From positions 1 to 35,045 of the forward strand of contig JAUUYH010000004.1 of NCBI GenBank assembly GCA_030590505.1: 35,045 nt of DNA. Reading direction: 5' to 3'. Positions within the stretch are counted from its first letter, which is position 1. Every line of letters begins with the position of its first letter. Made by a program: the position numbers and the translations under genes. A model generated the notes under the pieces. It was not told the origin of the DNA, made no database searches, and saw nothing but the letters and a program-made list of their open reading frames with translations. This document shows, piece by piece, positions 1-9,026 of this stretch. This DNA is from Kiritimatiellota bacterium (lineage in GTDB: Bacteria; Verrucomicrobiota; Lentisphaeria; Victivallales; JAADHT01).

Positions 1-34
1 CTTAATCTAAACTCCTCTTTCTTATTCCTTGTAT

Positions 35-60
35 GATAATAATCCGTCACTACGTTCGGG
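35..60 (+). repeat. Dispersed intergenic repeat family A, copy 1
   Basis: GATAATAATCCGTCACTACGTTCGGG. Confidence 0.9.
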
Positions 61-183
61 GACTCTTCAAGTACGTTAGGCATTCCTGCCTGACATAGCG
101 TAAAAAACAAGCATAAAAACATGCCCTTCCAGAGCCTGTAAGACTTTTTAAGGACTTTTCTTATTCCTCACCTCTTGCCTCAT

Positions 184-203
184 GTCAGACAGGAATGTCT
201 GAC
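184..203. repeat. Hairpin repeat family E, copy 2
   Basis: Perfect stem GTCAGACA-GGAA-TGTCTGAC; a related, less perfect copy (TTAGGCA-TTCC-TGCCTGA) lies at 76-93. Confidence 0.85.
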
Positions 204-320
204 GTACTTCAGAAGCCTTTCAGGCATTTTATTTACTTATTCTCTTACTCTTTGCCCCCTTCTTTCTCTTCCATTCTCTTCCATTCTCTTCTCTTTCTTC
301 ATTTCTTCATTTCTTCATTC

Positions 321-345
321 GATGTTCGATGTTCGATGTTCGATG
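321..345 (+). repeat. 7-bp tandem repeat (gatgttc)x3 plus partial unit
   Basis: gatgttcgatgttcgatgttcgatg; preceded by attTCTTC and ttccattctc short tandem repeats. Confidence 0.9.
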
Positions 346-371
346 CTGGACGTTCGGGGACGCAATTATCC

Positions 372-431
372 GTATTCTTTTCTTGATCTCTTTTTTTTAG
401 TATTACCCACTCATTTAGGTGAAGACCCTTA
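372..431 (-). repeat. Intergenic repeat family B, copy 1 (reverse orientation)
   Basis: Reverse complement AAGGGTCTTCACCTAAATGAGTGGGTAATACTAAAAAAAAGAGATCAAGAAAAGAATAC matches 16810-16870 and 19949-20010. Confidence 0.85.
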
Positions 432-486
432 ATTGAGTGTAAATAAGATGTTAAGATTTTATCCGTGCAAAGTATAAATAAGCGGG

Positions 487-1353
487 CTAATTGGAGAAAA
501 CGATTGTTCTGTTGCCGGTTACAATAATTTGATGGTCAAGGTGTGCCTTAACCGCTTTTGACAGAACCACACTTTCAATATCACGCCCAATTCTCTTAAA
601 ATCCCCAGGCCCGCATTTATGCGAAACACGCTCTACACCCTGTTCAATAATTGGACCTTCATCAAGTTCTGCTGTTACATAATGGGCTGTTGCTCCAATA
701 ATCTTTACGCCGCGTTCATACGCTCTTTTATAGGGGTTAGCTCCCTGAAATGCGGGCAAAAAAGCATGGTGGATATTTATGATAGGATTTGCGAATTCCG
801 CAAGAAACTCAGGAGTCAGAATTTGCATATACCGTGCAAGTACAGTCAAATCGATATTGTACTTTTTCAGAAGTCCTACAACAACGGCTTCCTGCTTCTC
901 TTTTTCTCCCTTTTTAACAGGTTCGCAATAGAATGGAATATTAAATTGATCTGCAACATATTCAAGATCAGGATGATTACTTATAATTAGCGGTATTTCG
1001 CATTTAAGATCACCCTCATGGTGCTTGAGGAGAATATCATACAGGCAGTGAGATGTCGTAGAGACAAGCAGTGCAACTTTAGGAATATAATCCGAATAGT
1101 GTGCTGACCATTCCAGAGAGTGTTTTTCTGCGAAGTTCGCAAATTCTTGTTCAAAATTATCTTGCGAAGTGCGCAGATTGCTTATGTCAAGAACTATTCG
1201 CATAAAATATTTAGCAGTATTCAGATCCGTATGCTGCTGACAATCGAGAATATTAAACCCTTTTTCATAGAAAAAAGATGTGATCCCCGCGACTAGTCCC
1301 TTGCTGTCATCGCACTGTATTAAAAATATTACTTCTTTCATTTTTGCTTCCAT
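487..1353 (-). CDS. purU: Formyltetrahydrofolate deformylase (PurU): N-terminal ACT domain plus formyltransferase-like domain
   Basis: Full-length ORF with ACT-like N-terminus (FLIQCDDSKGLVAGITSFFYEKGFNILDCQQHTD) and hydrolase region (NIHHAFLPAFQGANPYKRAYERGVKIIGATAHYVTAELDEGPIIEQ). True start may be the internal MKEVIF. Confidence 0.95.
   Translation of the reverse strand: MEAKMKEVIFLIQCDDSKGLVAGITSFFYEKGFNILDCQQHTDLNTAKYFMRIVLDISNLRTSQDNFEQEFANFAEKHSLEWSAHYSDYIPKVALLVSTTSHCLYDILLKHHEGDLKCEIPLIISNHPDLEYVADQFNIPFYCEPVKKGEKEKQEAVVVGLLKKYNIDLTVLARYMQILTPEFLAEFANPIINIHHAFLPAFQGANPYKRAYERGVKIIGATAHYVTAELDEGPIIEQGVERVSHKCGPGDFKRIGRDIESVVLSKAVKAHLDHQIIVTGNRTIVFSN
1129..1141. repeat. TGCGAANTTCGCA palindrome (in purU)
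   Basis: TGCGAAGTTCGCA exact. Confidence 0.95.
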
Positions 1354-1383
1354 TGATAAAATATATATACTTGTAGTGCTATA

Positions 1384-2898
1384 CTACTGCTTCGGTAGTT
1401 CAAATTTTTCGGCAATTGAGAGCGATTTCACCATCGCCTTAGCCTTGCTCTGAGTCTCTTCATACTCTGTAGCCGGATCAGAATCCGCGACAATGCCAGC
1501 ACCAGCCTGCACATAAGCTTTACCATCTTTCAGGAGTGCTGTACGAATTGTAATACACGAATTCACATTGCCATTGAATGAATAGTAGGCAACTGTCCCG
1601 CCGTAAGGTCCACGCTTCTCCCCCTCCAGATCGCTAATAATCTGCATTGCACGTACTTTTGGTGCTCCACTAAGTGTACCAGCAGGGAATGTCGAGCGCA
1701 TAACAGCATCTGGATTATGCTTATCAGCAAGTTTCCCCGTAACATTGGAGACAATATGAATAACATGACTATATTTTTCTGTTGTCATCAGTTCATCCAC
1801 TTTAACTGAACCAGTTTTTGCAATTCGACCAACATCATTTCTGCCGAGATCCACAAGCATTATATGTTCGGCACGCTCTTTAGGATCGGCAAGAAGTTCT
1901 GCCTCTAGTGCAGCATCCTCTTCAGGAGTTGCCCCTCGCTTTCTGGTTCCAGCGATTGGACGCACGGTAATATTTCCGTCAATACACTTTGCATGTACCT
2001 CTGGAGATGCCCCTACTAGTGCAAAATCTTTGCAGTTTAGGAGGAACATATACGGAGAGGGATTGAGCATCCTCAATGCACGATGTACCGAGAGCGGAGA
2101 AACAGGTATATCAGCAGAAAACCGCTGTGAAATAACTGCTTGAATCACATCTCCATCATAGATATAGTCCTTAACCGTCTTTACCATCTCCTCAAACTCT
2201 TCTCGAGTTTTATTAGAGTCAAATGGAACATCTTCAGGCGTATGATTTAGATCGACAGGTGGGAATGTTACTGGCCTTAGAAGTCTTGATTCAAGATCCT
2301 TGATTCTGACAACTGCTTTATCATATACTGCATCCAGATCAGCATCTCCGTCAATATGGGCCTGTACAATAATTTTTATTGTATGTTTTACACGGTCAAA
2401 TACAAGTACATATTCTGTTATCATAAAGATTGCATCTGGCACATTAACAGGATCCTTTTTAGGAACAGGCACACTTTTTTCAAATTCACTGACCACATCA
2501 TAGGAAGCATATCCCACAGCTCCGCCGGTAAAGGGAGGCATGCCTGGAAGTTCAACAGGGTTGTATCTCTTTAATAGATTATGAATCTCTTCAAATATAT
2601 CTTTACCCTTAATTGGCATATTATTGCCACTGGCATCAATCATAGAACCTTTGCCGTCCTTATGAGTAAATATCGCCATAGGGTCAGCTCCGAGAAAGGA
2701 GTAGCGGCCGATATTCTCTCCACCCTCAACGCTTTCGAGGAGGAATGAATAGGGACGCGCCGTTCCATCTGTTTCGTAGGCAACCTTCCAGTAAGCAGAT
2801 ACCGGTGTCTCGGTATCGGCTAAAACTTCCTGCATTACAGGAATCAAATTCCCCTGCTGTGCGTACTTTTTAAATTCTTCTCTTGTCGGTGTAATCAT
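1384..2898 (-). CDS. trpE: Anthranilate synthase component I
   Basis: 504 aa chorismate-binding enzyme; motifs GGAVGYASYDVV, PSPYMFLL, RPIAGTRKRG, LVDLGRNDVGRI, TFPAGTLSGAPKVRAMQII, QAGAGIVADSDP. Confidence 0.95.
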   Translation of the reverse strand: MITPTREEFKKYAQQGNLIPVMQEVLADTETPVSAYWKVAYETDGTARPYSFLLESVEGGENIGRYSFLGADPMAIFTHKDGKGSMIDASGNNMPIKGKDIFEEIHNLLKRYNPVELPGMPPFTGGAVGYASYDVVSEFEKSVPVPKKDPVNVPDAIFMITEYVLVFDRVKHTIKIIVQAHIDGDADLDAVYDKAVVRIKDLESRLLRPVTFPPVDLNHTPEDVPFDSNKTREEFEEMVKTVKDYIYDGDVIQAVISQRFSADIPVSPLSVHRALRMLNPSPYMFLLNCKDFALVGASPEVHAKCIDGNITVRPIAGTRKRGATPEEDAALEAELLADPKERAEHIMLVDLGRNDVGRIAKTGSVKVDELMTTEKYSHVIHIVSNVTGKLADKHNPDAVMRSTFPAGTLSGAPKVRAMQIISDLEGEKRGPYGGTVAYYSFNGNVNSCITIRTALLKDGKAYVQAGAGIVADSDPATEYEETQSKAKAMVKSLSIAEKFELPKQ

Positions 2899-3106
2899 AT
2901 TATATTATTCTTTAATTAAAGGAAATTAATCAATCTTTAACGCTTACGATAGAGCATTTACATATAATCTCAACATTCAGCATCAAAAAAAACAGAAAAA
3001 AGATTGTCCCTTTCGTATATTTGGGATATATTATCCCTATATGAAAAATAAATACAATTACAGAAGATCATCATTATTATGATAAAATGGGTAAAGTTGG
3101 TAAATT

Positions 3107-3931
3107 ATGGATAAATCATTAACGCCGTTAATTGCGGTTTTTGCGCTGATAATACTGCTGTCGATGATTCTGCTTAATTCAAATCTGTCGAATCAGAAGA
3201 AAAACAGAGAAAAAATAGAGGTTAAACAACATGAGTTGGACATTCGCCCAGGGGCTTCTAATTCATTAATACTGTCCAAGACGGGTACTGTAAAGAAAAA
3301 AGCACATGCAAGCCTTATAAATACGAGTAAAGCAATTGCTACGGCAAAAAAACATATAGCTGCCGCTAGGACTAAAGATGCAGAAGAACTACTTAGAACC
3401 ATACTGGTATTTGAGCCAAATAATCGCGAGACACTTTCGCTTTTAGGAGGGATTCTCTACTACTCCAACCGCTACAGGGAGGCAGAGGCAATTTTTAGAC
3501 GTCAGGTAAAACTTGATCCGAAAAACTCTCCTGTCTATAATCGTCTTGGCTCAGTTCTCGCTAAACAGAAAAAATATAAAGAGGCTATCTATAACTCCTC
3601 CATTGCGGTAGGCATAAATCCAGACTTCGGAAGCGGGCATATCAATCTTGCCGGGATATATGCAGTTGCTGGAAATAAAAAAAAGGCAGTGGTACACTTC
3701 AAAAAAGCATATAAACTTATCGGGTATGCCATTCTTCCATTCTCATTTGATGAGGCTTTTGATAATATCAGGGAGATGCCAGAATTTCAGTCAATTATTT
3801 TCAAGGCTAATCAGATCTCTCAGAACAATTTAGATATTCAGAGAATGAAGCCCCTACAAAAAAAAGATACCCCAAGGCAAATTAAGCAAATTATCAATCC
3901 CGAACAGCCAAAATCAAAGAGGAGTAATTAA
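3107..3931 (+). CDS. TPR-repeat protein with N-terminal transmembrane segment
   Basis: TM segment LIAVFALIILLSMILL; TPR-like units (REAEAIFRRQVKLDPKNSPVYNRLGSVLAKQKKYKEAIYNSSIAVGINPDFGSGHINLAGIYAVAGNKKKAVVHFKKAYKL). Confidence 0.8.
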   Translation: MDKSLTPLIAVFALIILLSMILLNSNLSNQKKNREKIEVKQHELDIRPGASNSLILSKTGTVKKKAHASLINTSKAIATAKKHIAAARTKDAEELLRTILVFEPNNRETLSLLGGILYYSNRYREAEAIFRRQVKLDPKNSPVYNRLGSVLAKQKKYKEAIYNSSIAVGINPDFGSGHINLAGIYAVAGNKKKAVVHFKKAYKLIGYAILPFSFDEAFDNIREMPEFQSIIFKANQISQNNLDIQRMKPLQKKDTPRQIKQIINPEQPKSKRSN

Positions 3932-3940
3932 TCCAGCTTT

Positions 3941-5821
3941 ATGAGTAAAATTCGCATACTTCCAGAGGATATAAGTAACCGCATTGCTGCCGGAGAGGTT
4001 ATTGAGCGCCCAGCATCTGTTGTTAAAGAACTTATTGAAAACTCAATTGATGCCAATGCCACTTCAATTACAGTACATATTGAAAAAGCGGGCAAAAAAT
4101 TGATATCAATCACCGATAACGGCGACGGAATGGATGAAGATGATACTCTTCTCTGTTTTGAACCTCATGCAACAAGTAAAATTGTATCCATTGAAGATAT
4201 AGACAACATTGCAACAATGGGATTCCGCGGAGAGGCCATCCCGAGTATTGCATCTATCTCAAGGTTTCGCCTAAGAACAAGACAGCCGGATCTTCTCGAG
4301 GGGTATGAGGTAATTGTTGAGGGCGGTAAATTTATCTCATCATCTCCCGTTGGTTGTGCGCCAGGGACTGAGATGAGTATCAGAGATCTTTTTTTTAACA
4401 CTCCTGCACGCCGCAAATTTCTGCGAACCGACAATACTGAAGAGAAGCATATTACAGATATCGTATGCCAGCTTGCTCTAGCCAATTCCCACATCTCTTT
4501 TGAACTTGTAATTGACGGTGTAAAAGCAATTGAAACTCCTGCAGACTCTTCATTGCTGCCTCGAATTCAGACCTTTTTTGGTAAGACAATGACCAATTCT
4601 CTGCTTCCGATTGAATTTGAAAAAGCAGGCATAAAAGTTTCAGGATACATTGCCCGACATGGCTATACAAAAAGATCACGCAAGGAGCAACGCTCATTTT
4701 TAAATAGCCGGCCGATAGAATCTCAGGCAATATACCGTGGCATAGCAAACGGCTACGAGTCACTGGTTATGAAAGGGTGCTATCCTCCGGTTATTCTATT
4801 TCTCTCAATGGATCCAGGACGTGTAGATGTAAACGTTCACCCAGCCAAGCGGGAGGTTCGTTTTAGAGAGATGGGCTTGGTTAGTGGTGTAATAACTGAA
4901 GCAATTCACAATATATTAAGGAGTGCATCAGTACCCACTGTCGCAGTAGCACCCGAGCTGCAATTAAATTCTATACTTAACGGTGCATCCATAAATTACA
5001 CTCCACAACATATCGAACAGAGATCATTTCAGGGATTTGATCAGAAAACCGCACTTCCTGAAATTAGACCAGAAGAGTATCACCCCATACCTGTTGATTT
5101 CACTACAGATGTGCGAAATTCGCAATCCGAACCATTTGTAGAGCAGCGAACCGAACAACGAGCCGAGCAATCCGAACCGCCTGAAAAAGAGGACGTACAG
5201 CCGGAATCCCCAGAAACCGCCCCGCAGGCAGAGGCGGAGCAAGCTCCAGCAGATCTATCATTTGAAATTCTCGCATTTCTTGACGAAACATATATCCTTG
5301 CATCATCCGACAGCGGGTTGGTTATTATTGATCAACATGCCGCCCACGAACGCATTTTGTTTGAACGCCTTATGCAGAGTGCGAATGTCGCAACAGCTTC
5401 ACAGAAACTTCTAATTCCTGTAACGATAGATCTATCAAGAAGCGAAATTAATTTCCTTAAGAAAAATAGTGAGATTTTTCTAGATTTAGGCTTTGAAGTC
5501 GAATCCTTCGGAAATAACACAGTAATTATCCACGCACTGCCAGCTGCATTGACTGCTGATGATGCTGCAGAACTTTTTACCGACCTACTTTCATGCCTTA
5601 TCGATGAAGAGAAGCTTTCTGGCAGAGTAGATAAAGCGGCAATTGCACAGGCTGCATGCAAAAAAGCAGTAAAAGCTCATGATAAACTGACACTCGAAGA
5701 AGCACAAGCACTCCTGCACCAGATGGGGCAGTGTTCGCTTCCTTACTCATGCCCGCACGGTCGGCCGACAATTATAAGTATCTCATATAAAGAACTCGAA
5801 AAGCGATTCGGAAGAAGATAG
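3941..5821 (+). CDS. mutL: DNA mismatch repair protein MutL
   Basis: GHKL ATPase motifs (IAAGEVIERPASVVKELIENSIDANAT, DNGDGM, GFRGEAIPSIAS), VDVNVHPAKREVRF, C-terminal QHAAHERILFERL and CPHGRPT. Confidence 0.97.
   Translation: MSKIRILPEDISNRIAAGEVIERPASVVKELIENSIDANATSITVHIEKAGKKLISITDNGDGMDEDDTLLCFEPHATSKIVSIEDIDNIATMGFRGEAIPSIASISRFRLRTRQPDLLEGYEVIVEGGKFISSSPVGCAPGTEMSIRDLFFNTPARRKFLRTDNTEEKHITDIVCQLALANSHISFELVIDGVKAIETPADSSLLPRIQTFFGKTMTNSLLPIEFEKAGIKVSGYIARHGYTKRSRKEQRSFLNSRPIESQAIYRGIANGYESLVMKGCYPPVILFLSMDPGRVDVNVHPAKREVRFREMGLVSGVITEAIHNILRSASVPTVAVAPELQLNSILNGASINYTPQHIEQRSFQGFDQKTALPEIRPEEYHPIPVDFTTDVRNSQSEPFVEQRTEQRAEQSEPPEKEDVQPESPETAPQAEAEQAPADLSFEILAFLDETYILASSDSGLVIIDQHAAHERILFERLMQSANVATASQKLLIPVTIDLSRSEINFLKKNSEIFLDLGFEVESFGNNTVIIHALPAALTADDAAELFTDLLSCLIDEEKLSGRVDKAAIAQAACKKAVKAHDKLTLEEAQALLHQMGQCSLPYSCPHGRPTIISISYKELEKRFGRR
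5112..5124. repeat. TGCGAANTTCGCA palindrome (in mutL)
   Basis: TGCGAAATTCGCA exact. Confidence 0.95.
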
Positions 5822-5926
5822 CTTTTAGCTGATGGATTAGCAAAAAAGCCTTCAATAAGGTGTATGCATAACACAAAAAGCCCCTTAGTCAATTGACGGA
5901 TTGGATTCGCACCAACTGATATAAAA

Positions 5927-5940
5927 ACGCCTCTTGGCGT
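5927..5940 (-). terminator. Candidate intrinsic terminator for the 5970-7367 minus-strand gene
   Basis: Stem ACGCC-TCTT-GGCGT; on the minus strand it reads ACGCCAAGAGGCGTTTTTA, with a T-run after the stem, 30 bp past the stop codon. Confidence 0.55.
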
Positions 5941-5969
5941 ATTTCACAAAGAAGAATTCGGGCTAGGAA

Positions 5970-7367
5970 TTAGACAGAGAAGATTACCAGAACAACAATT
6001 AGGTAACAGGTTGCAGTAATCATAAAATAATCGCTTAATGTAAGTTTAGGCTTCTCGGATTTTGGAGTTGGCTTACGGAATGGAGTATTCTCAAACCTAC
6101 AGTAATCGCAGCTTATACAATCCAGTTCATTTTGTCTGCTTACGCCTTTGTCACACTTGCCAGGCTTGATAAAAGGGAGTATTTTTCTTGCTAATTTTAC
6201 ATAATTAAGAATAGATAAAAAAGCACCAGTCGGGCAGAAAATTCGACACCAAAATCGTTTAAAAAATAGTGATAAAATCACAGATGGGAGCATTACAAGA
6301 ATGAAGTAGTTATTCCATAGCCCAGCAAATGCACTGCGTATTATATCGATGTTAAGTATTGGTGTATAATGAAAGAGCATAATGCCGATAATAAGTGAAA
6401 AAAGTGTAAGATATTTGAATGTAGAGAGTATTTTTATTGTCATTTGAGATGGTGATCGAGGGATAAGTTTCTTGGGGCGAATAAGAGCAATCAGTTCTTG
6501 AACAGCTCCGACTGGACAGAGGGAGCCACAGTAGAAATTACCAAAAATAAGTATCAATATAGGCATAACAACTGTAAGTAAAAATGCTGTAGTGTAGATA
6601 GCTGGAATCTGTAGTGAGATTAATGATATAATTTGGTCACTGGAAAACTGAATATTATATACAATACCAAGAATAATCACAGTTAAAATTAAGAATATAT
6701 AGCGGATGGTTGCTGTTATTTTGAATCGTACAGCAATTGCAAGAATAAGCATGACAGAAAAAATAATTACAGGAATCGAGGTTGCTGAACTGCCCTTTTG
6801 GGGTGCTTCTATAACTTTATTTTTTAGAATATGTGCGGAGAAAAGATTACCAGATTTTCTTAAGATCTGTGACATTGCATTTGATGATATGGTAGCACCA
6901 GTTACCATCTCAAGCTTATCGGAAGGTGTGAGTTTAAAAAGATTCTGACCTAGAAAAATCTCTCTCTTTTTAATTACTTCGTCAAGATATTCTGGTGTTT
7001 CATTATGTTCAAGAATTCTAAAATCCTTATGAATCCCGTCAGGTGCTGTATAAATAAGCAGTAAAATTCTATTATTATATCCGATAATATCAGCAGCAAA
7101 GTATTCTGAGCTGAAAATATATCCATCCAGTTCTCCATGTGCTGTCTTAACTTCAAAAAATTCTATATCACCCTTATTGTATTTTGCATTCTGTAGCTCT
7201 AAGACAGCATCGCTTGAAATCATCTCTTTAGCAAGCTGATGTAGTGAACTTTCTTCTTTTTTTTCACTGTTGATATGAGAATACGTTATCAGGGCTATAG
7301 CTGTAATCAGCAATAGGATCCCAAGAGTATCAATAATTTTATAAAATTTCTTGTTGGTCATAAACAC
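5970..7367 (-). CDS. Membrane FMN-binding domain / 4Fe-4S polyferredoxin protein (NosR/NapH-like architecture)
   Basis: FMN-binding signature (LEMVTGATISSNAMSQIL), several TM segments, two C-x3-CP motifs (CGSLCPVGAVQEL, CRIFCPTGAFLSIL), extra Cys cluster CISCDYC. Confidence 0.8.
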   Translation of the reverse strand: MFMTNKKFYKIIDTLGILLLITAIALITYSHINSEKKEESSLHQLAKEMISSDAVLELQNAKYNKGDIEFFEVKTAHGELDGYIFSSEYFAADIIGYNNRILLLIYTAPDGIHKDFRILEHNETPEYLDEVIKKREIFLGQNLFKLTPSDKLEMVTGATISSNAMSQILRKSGNLFSAHILKNKVIEAPQKGSSATSIPVIIFSVMLILAIAVRFKITATIRYIFLILTVIILGIVYNIQFSSDQIISLISLQIPAIYTTAFLLTVVMPILILIFGNFYCGSLCPVGAVQELIALIRPKKLIPRSPSQMTIKILSTFKYLTLFSLIIGIMLFHYTPILNIDIIRSAFAGLWNNYFILVMLPSVILSLFFKRFWCRIFCPTGAFLSILNYVKLARKILPFIKPGKCDKGVSRQNELDCISCDYCRFENTPFRKPTPKSEKPKLTLSDYFMITATCYLIVVLVIFSV

Positions 7368-7455
7368 GTAGTTGTTGTGCAGATTTTAAATCTGGAAATT
7401 GTTTTGTTGTAAGTTTAAACGGAGGTTTGTTAGTGGGGTATAATCAATAAATAAC

Positions 7456-7472
7456 CTGTGCGAAATGCACAG
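7456..7472 (-). terminator. Hairpin between 7492-7920 and 5970-7367; candidate terminator or mRNA 3'-end structure
   Basis: Perfect stem CTGTGC-GAAAT-GCACAG, extended by flanking AATAA/TTATT with one mismatch; minus-strand continuation is T/A-rich. Confidence 0.45.
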
Positions 7473-7491
7473 ATTATTGACTTACACTACC

Positions 7492-7920
7492 TTAGTTGGC
7501 TTTAACACCTTTTCCGAATTTTTTTACCATTGCCTTAAAAATGGAATCTTTATTTATAGATTTTCTGCAGCCTGAAATATAGAGGTCAGCATCATTCTTC
7601 AATGCTTTTGCACAACTTCCAACCGCAATATTAATCCCTTCTGGTAATTTATGTTTTTTCTGATTTCTAACATAAAAAAAGACTTTTGTTTTTTCAGGAA
7701 ACATCGCTTCGAGTTTTGCTAGCATTTTTTTATCTTTCAGCATCTTTTTGATTTCGTTTTCGCATGTACTGCATCCACCCTTTCCTTTATCGATATCAAA
7801 ATCGACCTTTTTTGAACTTTTTGCAAACAGAGGACTCACGACGATTGAAAGAGTTAAAACAACACCCAATCCAATTATTACTTTACGCATAAAGCTTCTG
7901 CGACTGATATCTTTTCTCAT
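7492..7920 (-). CDS. Exported (Tat-type signal) cysteine-containing small protein of unknown function
   Basis: N-terminus MRKDISRRSFMRKVIIGLGVVLTLSIVVSPLFA (SRRSFMRK twin-arginine-like); conserved-looking CSTC, GSCAK and SGCRK cysteines. Confidence 0.6.
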   Translation of the reverse strand: MRKDISRRSFMRKVIIGLGVVLTLSIVVSPLFAKSSKKVDFDIDKGKGGCSTCENEIKKMLKDKKMLAKLEAMFPEKTKVFFYVRNQKKHKLPEGINIAVGSCAKALKNDADLYISGCRKSINKDSIFKAMVKKFGKGVKAN

Positions 7921-8141
7921 AATGTTCTCCTTATTTAACTATATTTTTCTATTTTACTTCAAATACATTAGCATTTACAATAACTTTAGCAAGTATTGAT
8001 TTTTATTTAGCCATACTCGTCTTTTAACTATATTCGCAGAAAATCTCCAAAAAGTTACACTCCTTTGCTTGTTTTTGCTGTCATTTGTTGTAAATCTAAT
8101 ACTTTATTTATGATGACTTAGTTCATAGGAAAAAGAGGAGT

Positions 8142-8885
8142 ATGGGAAAAATTAAACATTATATATTGATTTCATGTGCTGTTATGGCGCGTGAAAGCTA
8201 TTATTGTGCAGCAATATCAAAGAATATTATAGATATTGTTATGCTAGATCAGGGACTGCACGACATTGGTGAAGCGGGAATGGTTGCAGAACTTCAAAAG
8301 GCAATAGATGCAGTAAATATTGAAAAATATGACGCTATCCTTCTTGGATACGGACTCTGCAATAATGGAATTAGAGGAGTTCATGCTGAGCTTCCACTTG
8401 TGATTCCACGTGCGCACGACTGCATAACTCTACTGATGGGCTCCAAAGAGCGTTATAGGGAGTACTTTGACAACAATCCAGGGACATTCTATAAATCTAC
8501 TGGCTGGGTTGAACGTGTCAAGCATAATCTTTCAAATCCCGATAGTACAACAAGTAAACTCGGAATGACCACCTATGAGGAGTATGCGAAACAGTACGGC
8601 GAGGAGAATGCTGCATTCCTGGTGGAGGCCCTTGAGGGTGGATTGAACCATTATGATCGAATGACATATATTGATACAGGTATTGTTGATTTTGAAGAGC
8701 ATACAAATGATGCAAAAGATATGGCATTAGAGCGAAATTGGAAGTTTGAAAGATATAAGGGAGATCATAGCCTAATGCTGGCAATGGTTAATGGAGATTG
8801 GAACACTGAAGTTTTTCTTGTTTTGAAGCCTGGGGAAACAGTTGTCTCTACGCATGACGATGATATTATAGGACCGAAAAAGTGA
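8142..8885 (+). CDS. DUF1638 domain-containing protein
   Basis: Motif block LLGYGLCNNGIRGVHAELPLVIPRAHDCITLLMGSKERYREYFDNNPGTFYKSTGWVER, typical of DUF1638 as I recognise it. Confidence 0.8.
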   Translation: MGKIKHYILISCAVMARESYYCAAISKNIIDIVMLDQGLHDIGEAGMVAELQKAIDAVNIEKYDAILLGYGLCNNGIRGVHAELPLVIPRAHDCITLLMGSKERYREYFDNNPGTFYKSTGWVERVKHNLSNPDSTTSKLGMTTYEEYAKQYGEENAAFLVEALEGGLNHYDRMTYIDTGIVDFEEHTNDAKDMALERNWKFERYKGDHSLMLAMVNGDWNTEVFLVLKPGETVVSTHDDDIIGPKK

Positions 8886-9026
8886 AAACCCTTTTTTTAT
8901 TTTTCAACATTGCAGGATTGAAAAACTTAAAAAGATTTAACAAAACCCATAATAGTGCTTTGCTATATGAGTAAAAAGCGATAAATTATTAAAAACGATT
9001 AATTTTACAATTATCAGGATAAAAAG

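Noticed and set aside
321-345. CRISPR-like spacing of direct repeats
   Set aside because: 7-bp contiguous tandem units without spacers; no cas genes in the window.
175-432. ORFs of 85 and 63 aa at 175-432
   Set aside because: Translate short tandem repeats (FDVRCSMFDVR) and repeat family B (FFLVLPTHLGEDP); no coding character.
619-990. 123-aa ORF antisense to purU
   Set aside because: No family features; purU is convincing on the opposite strand.
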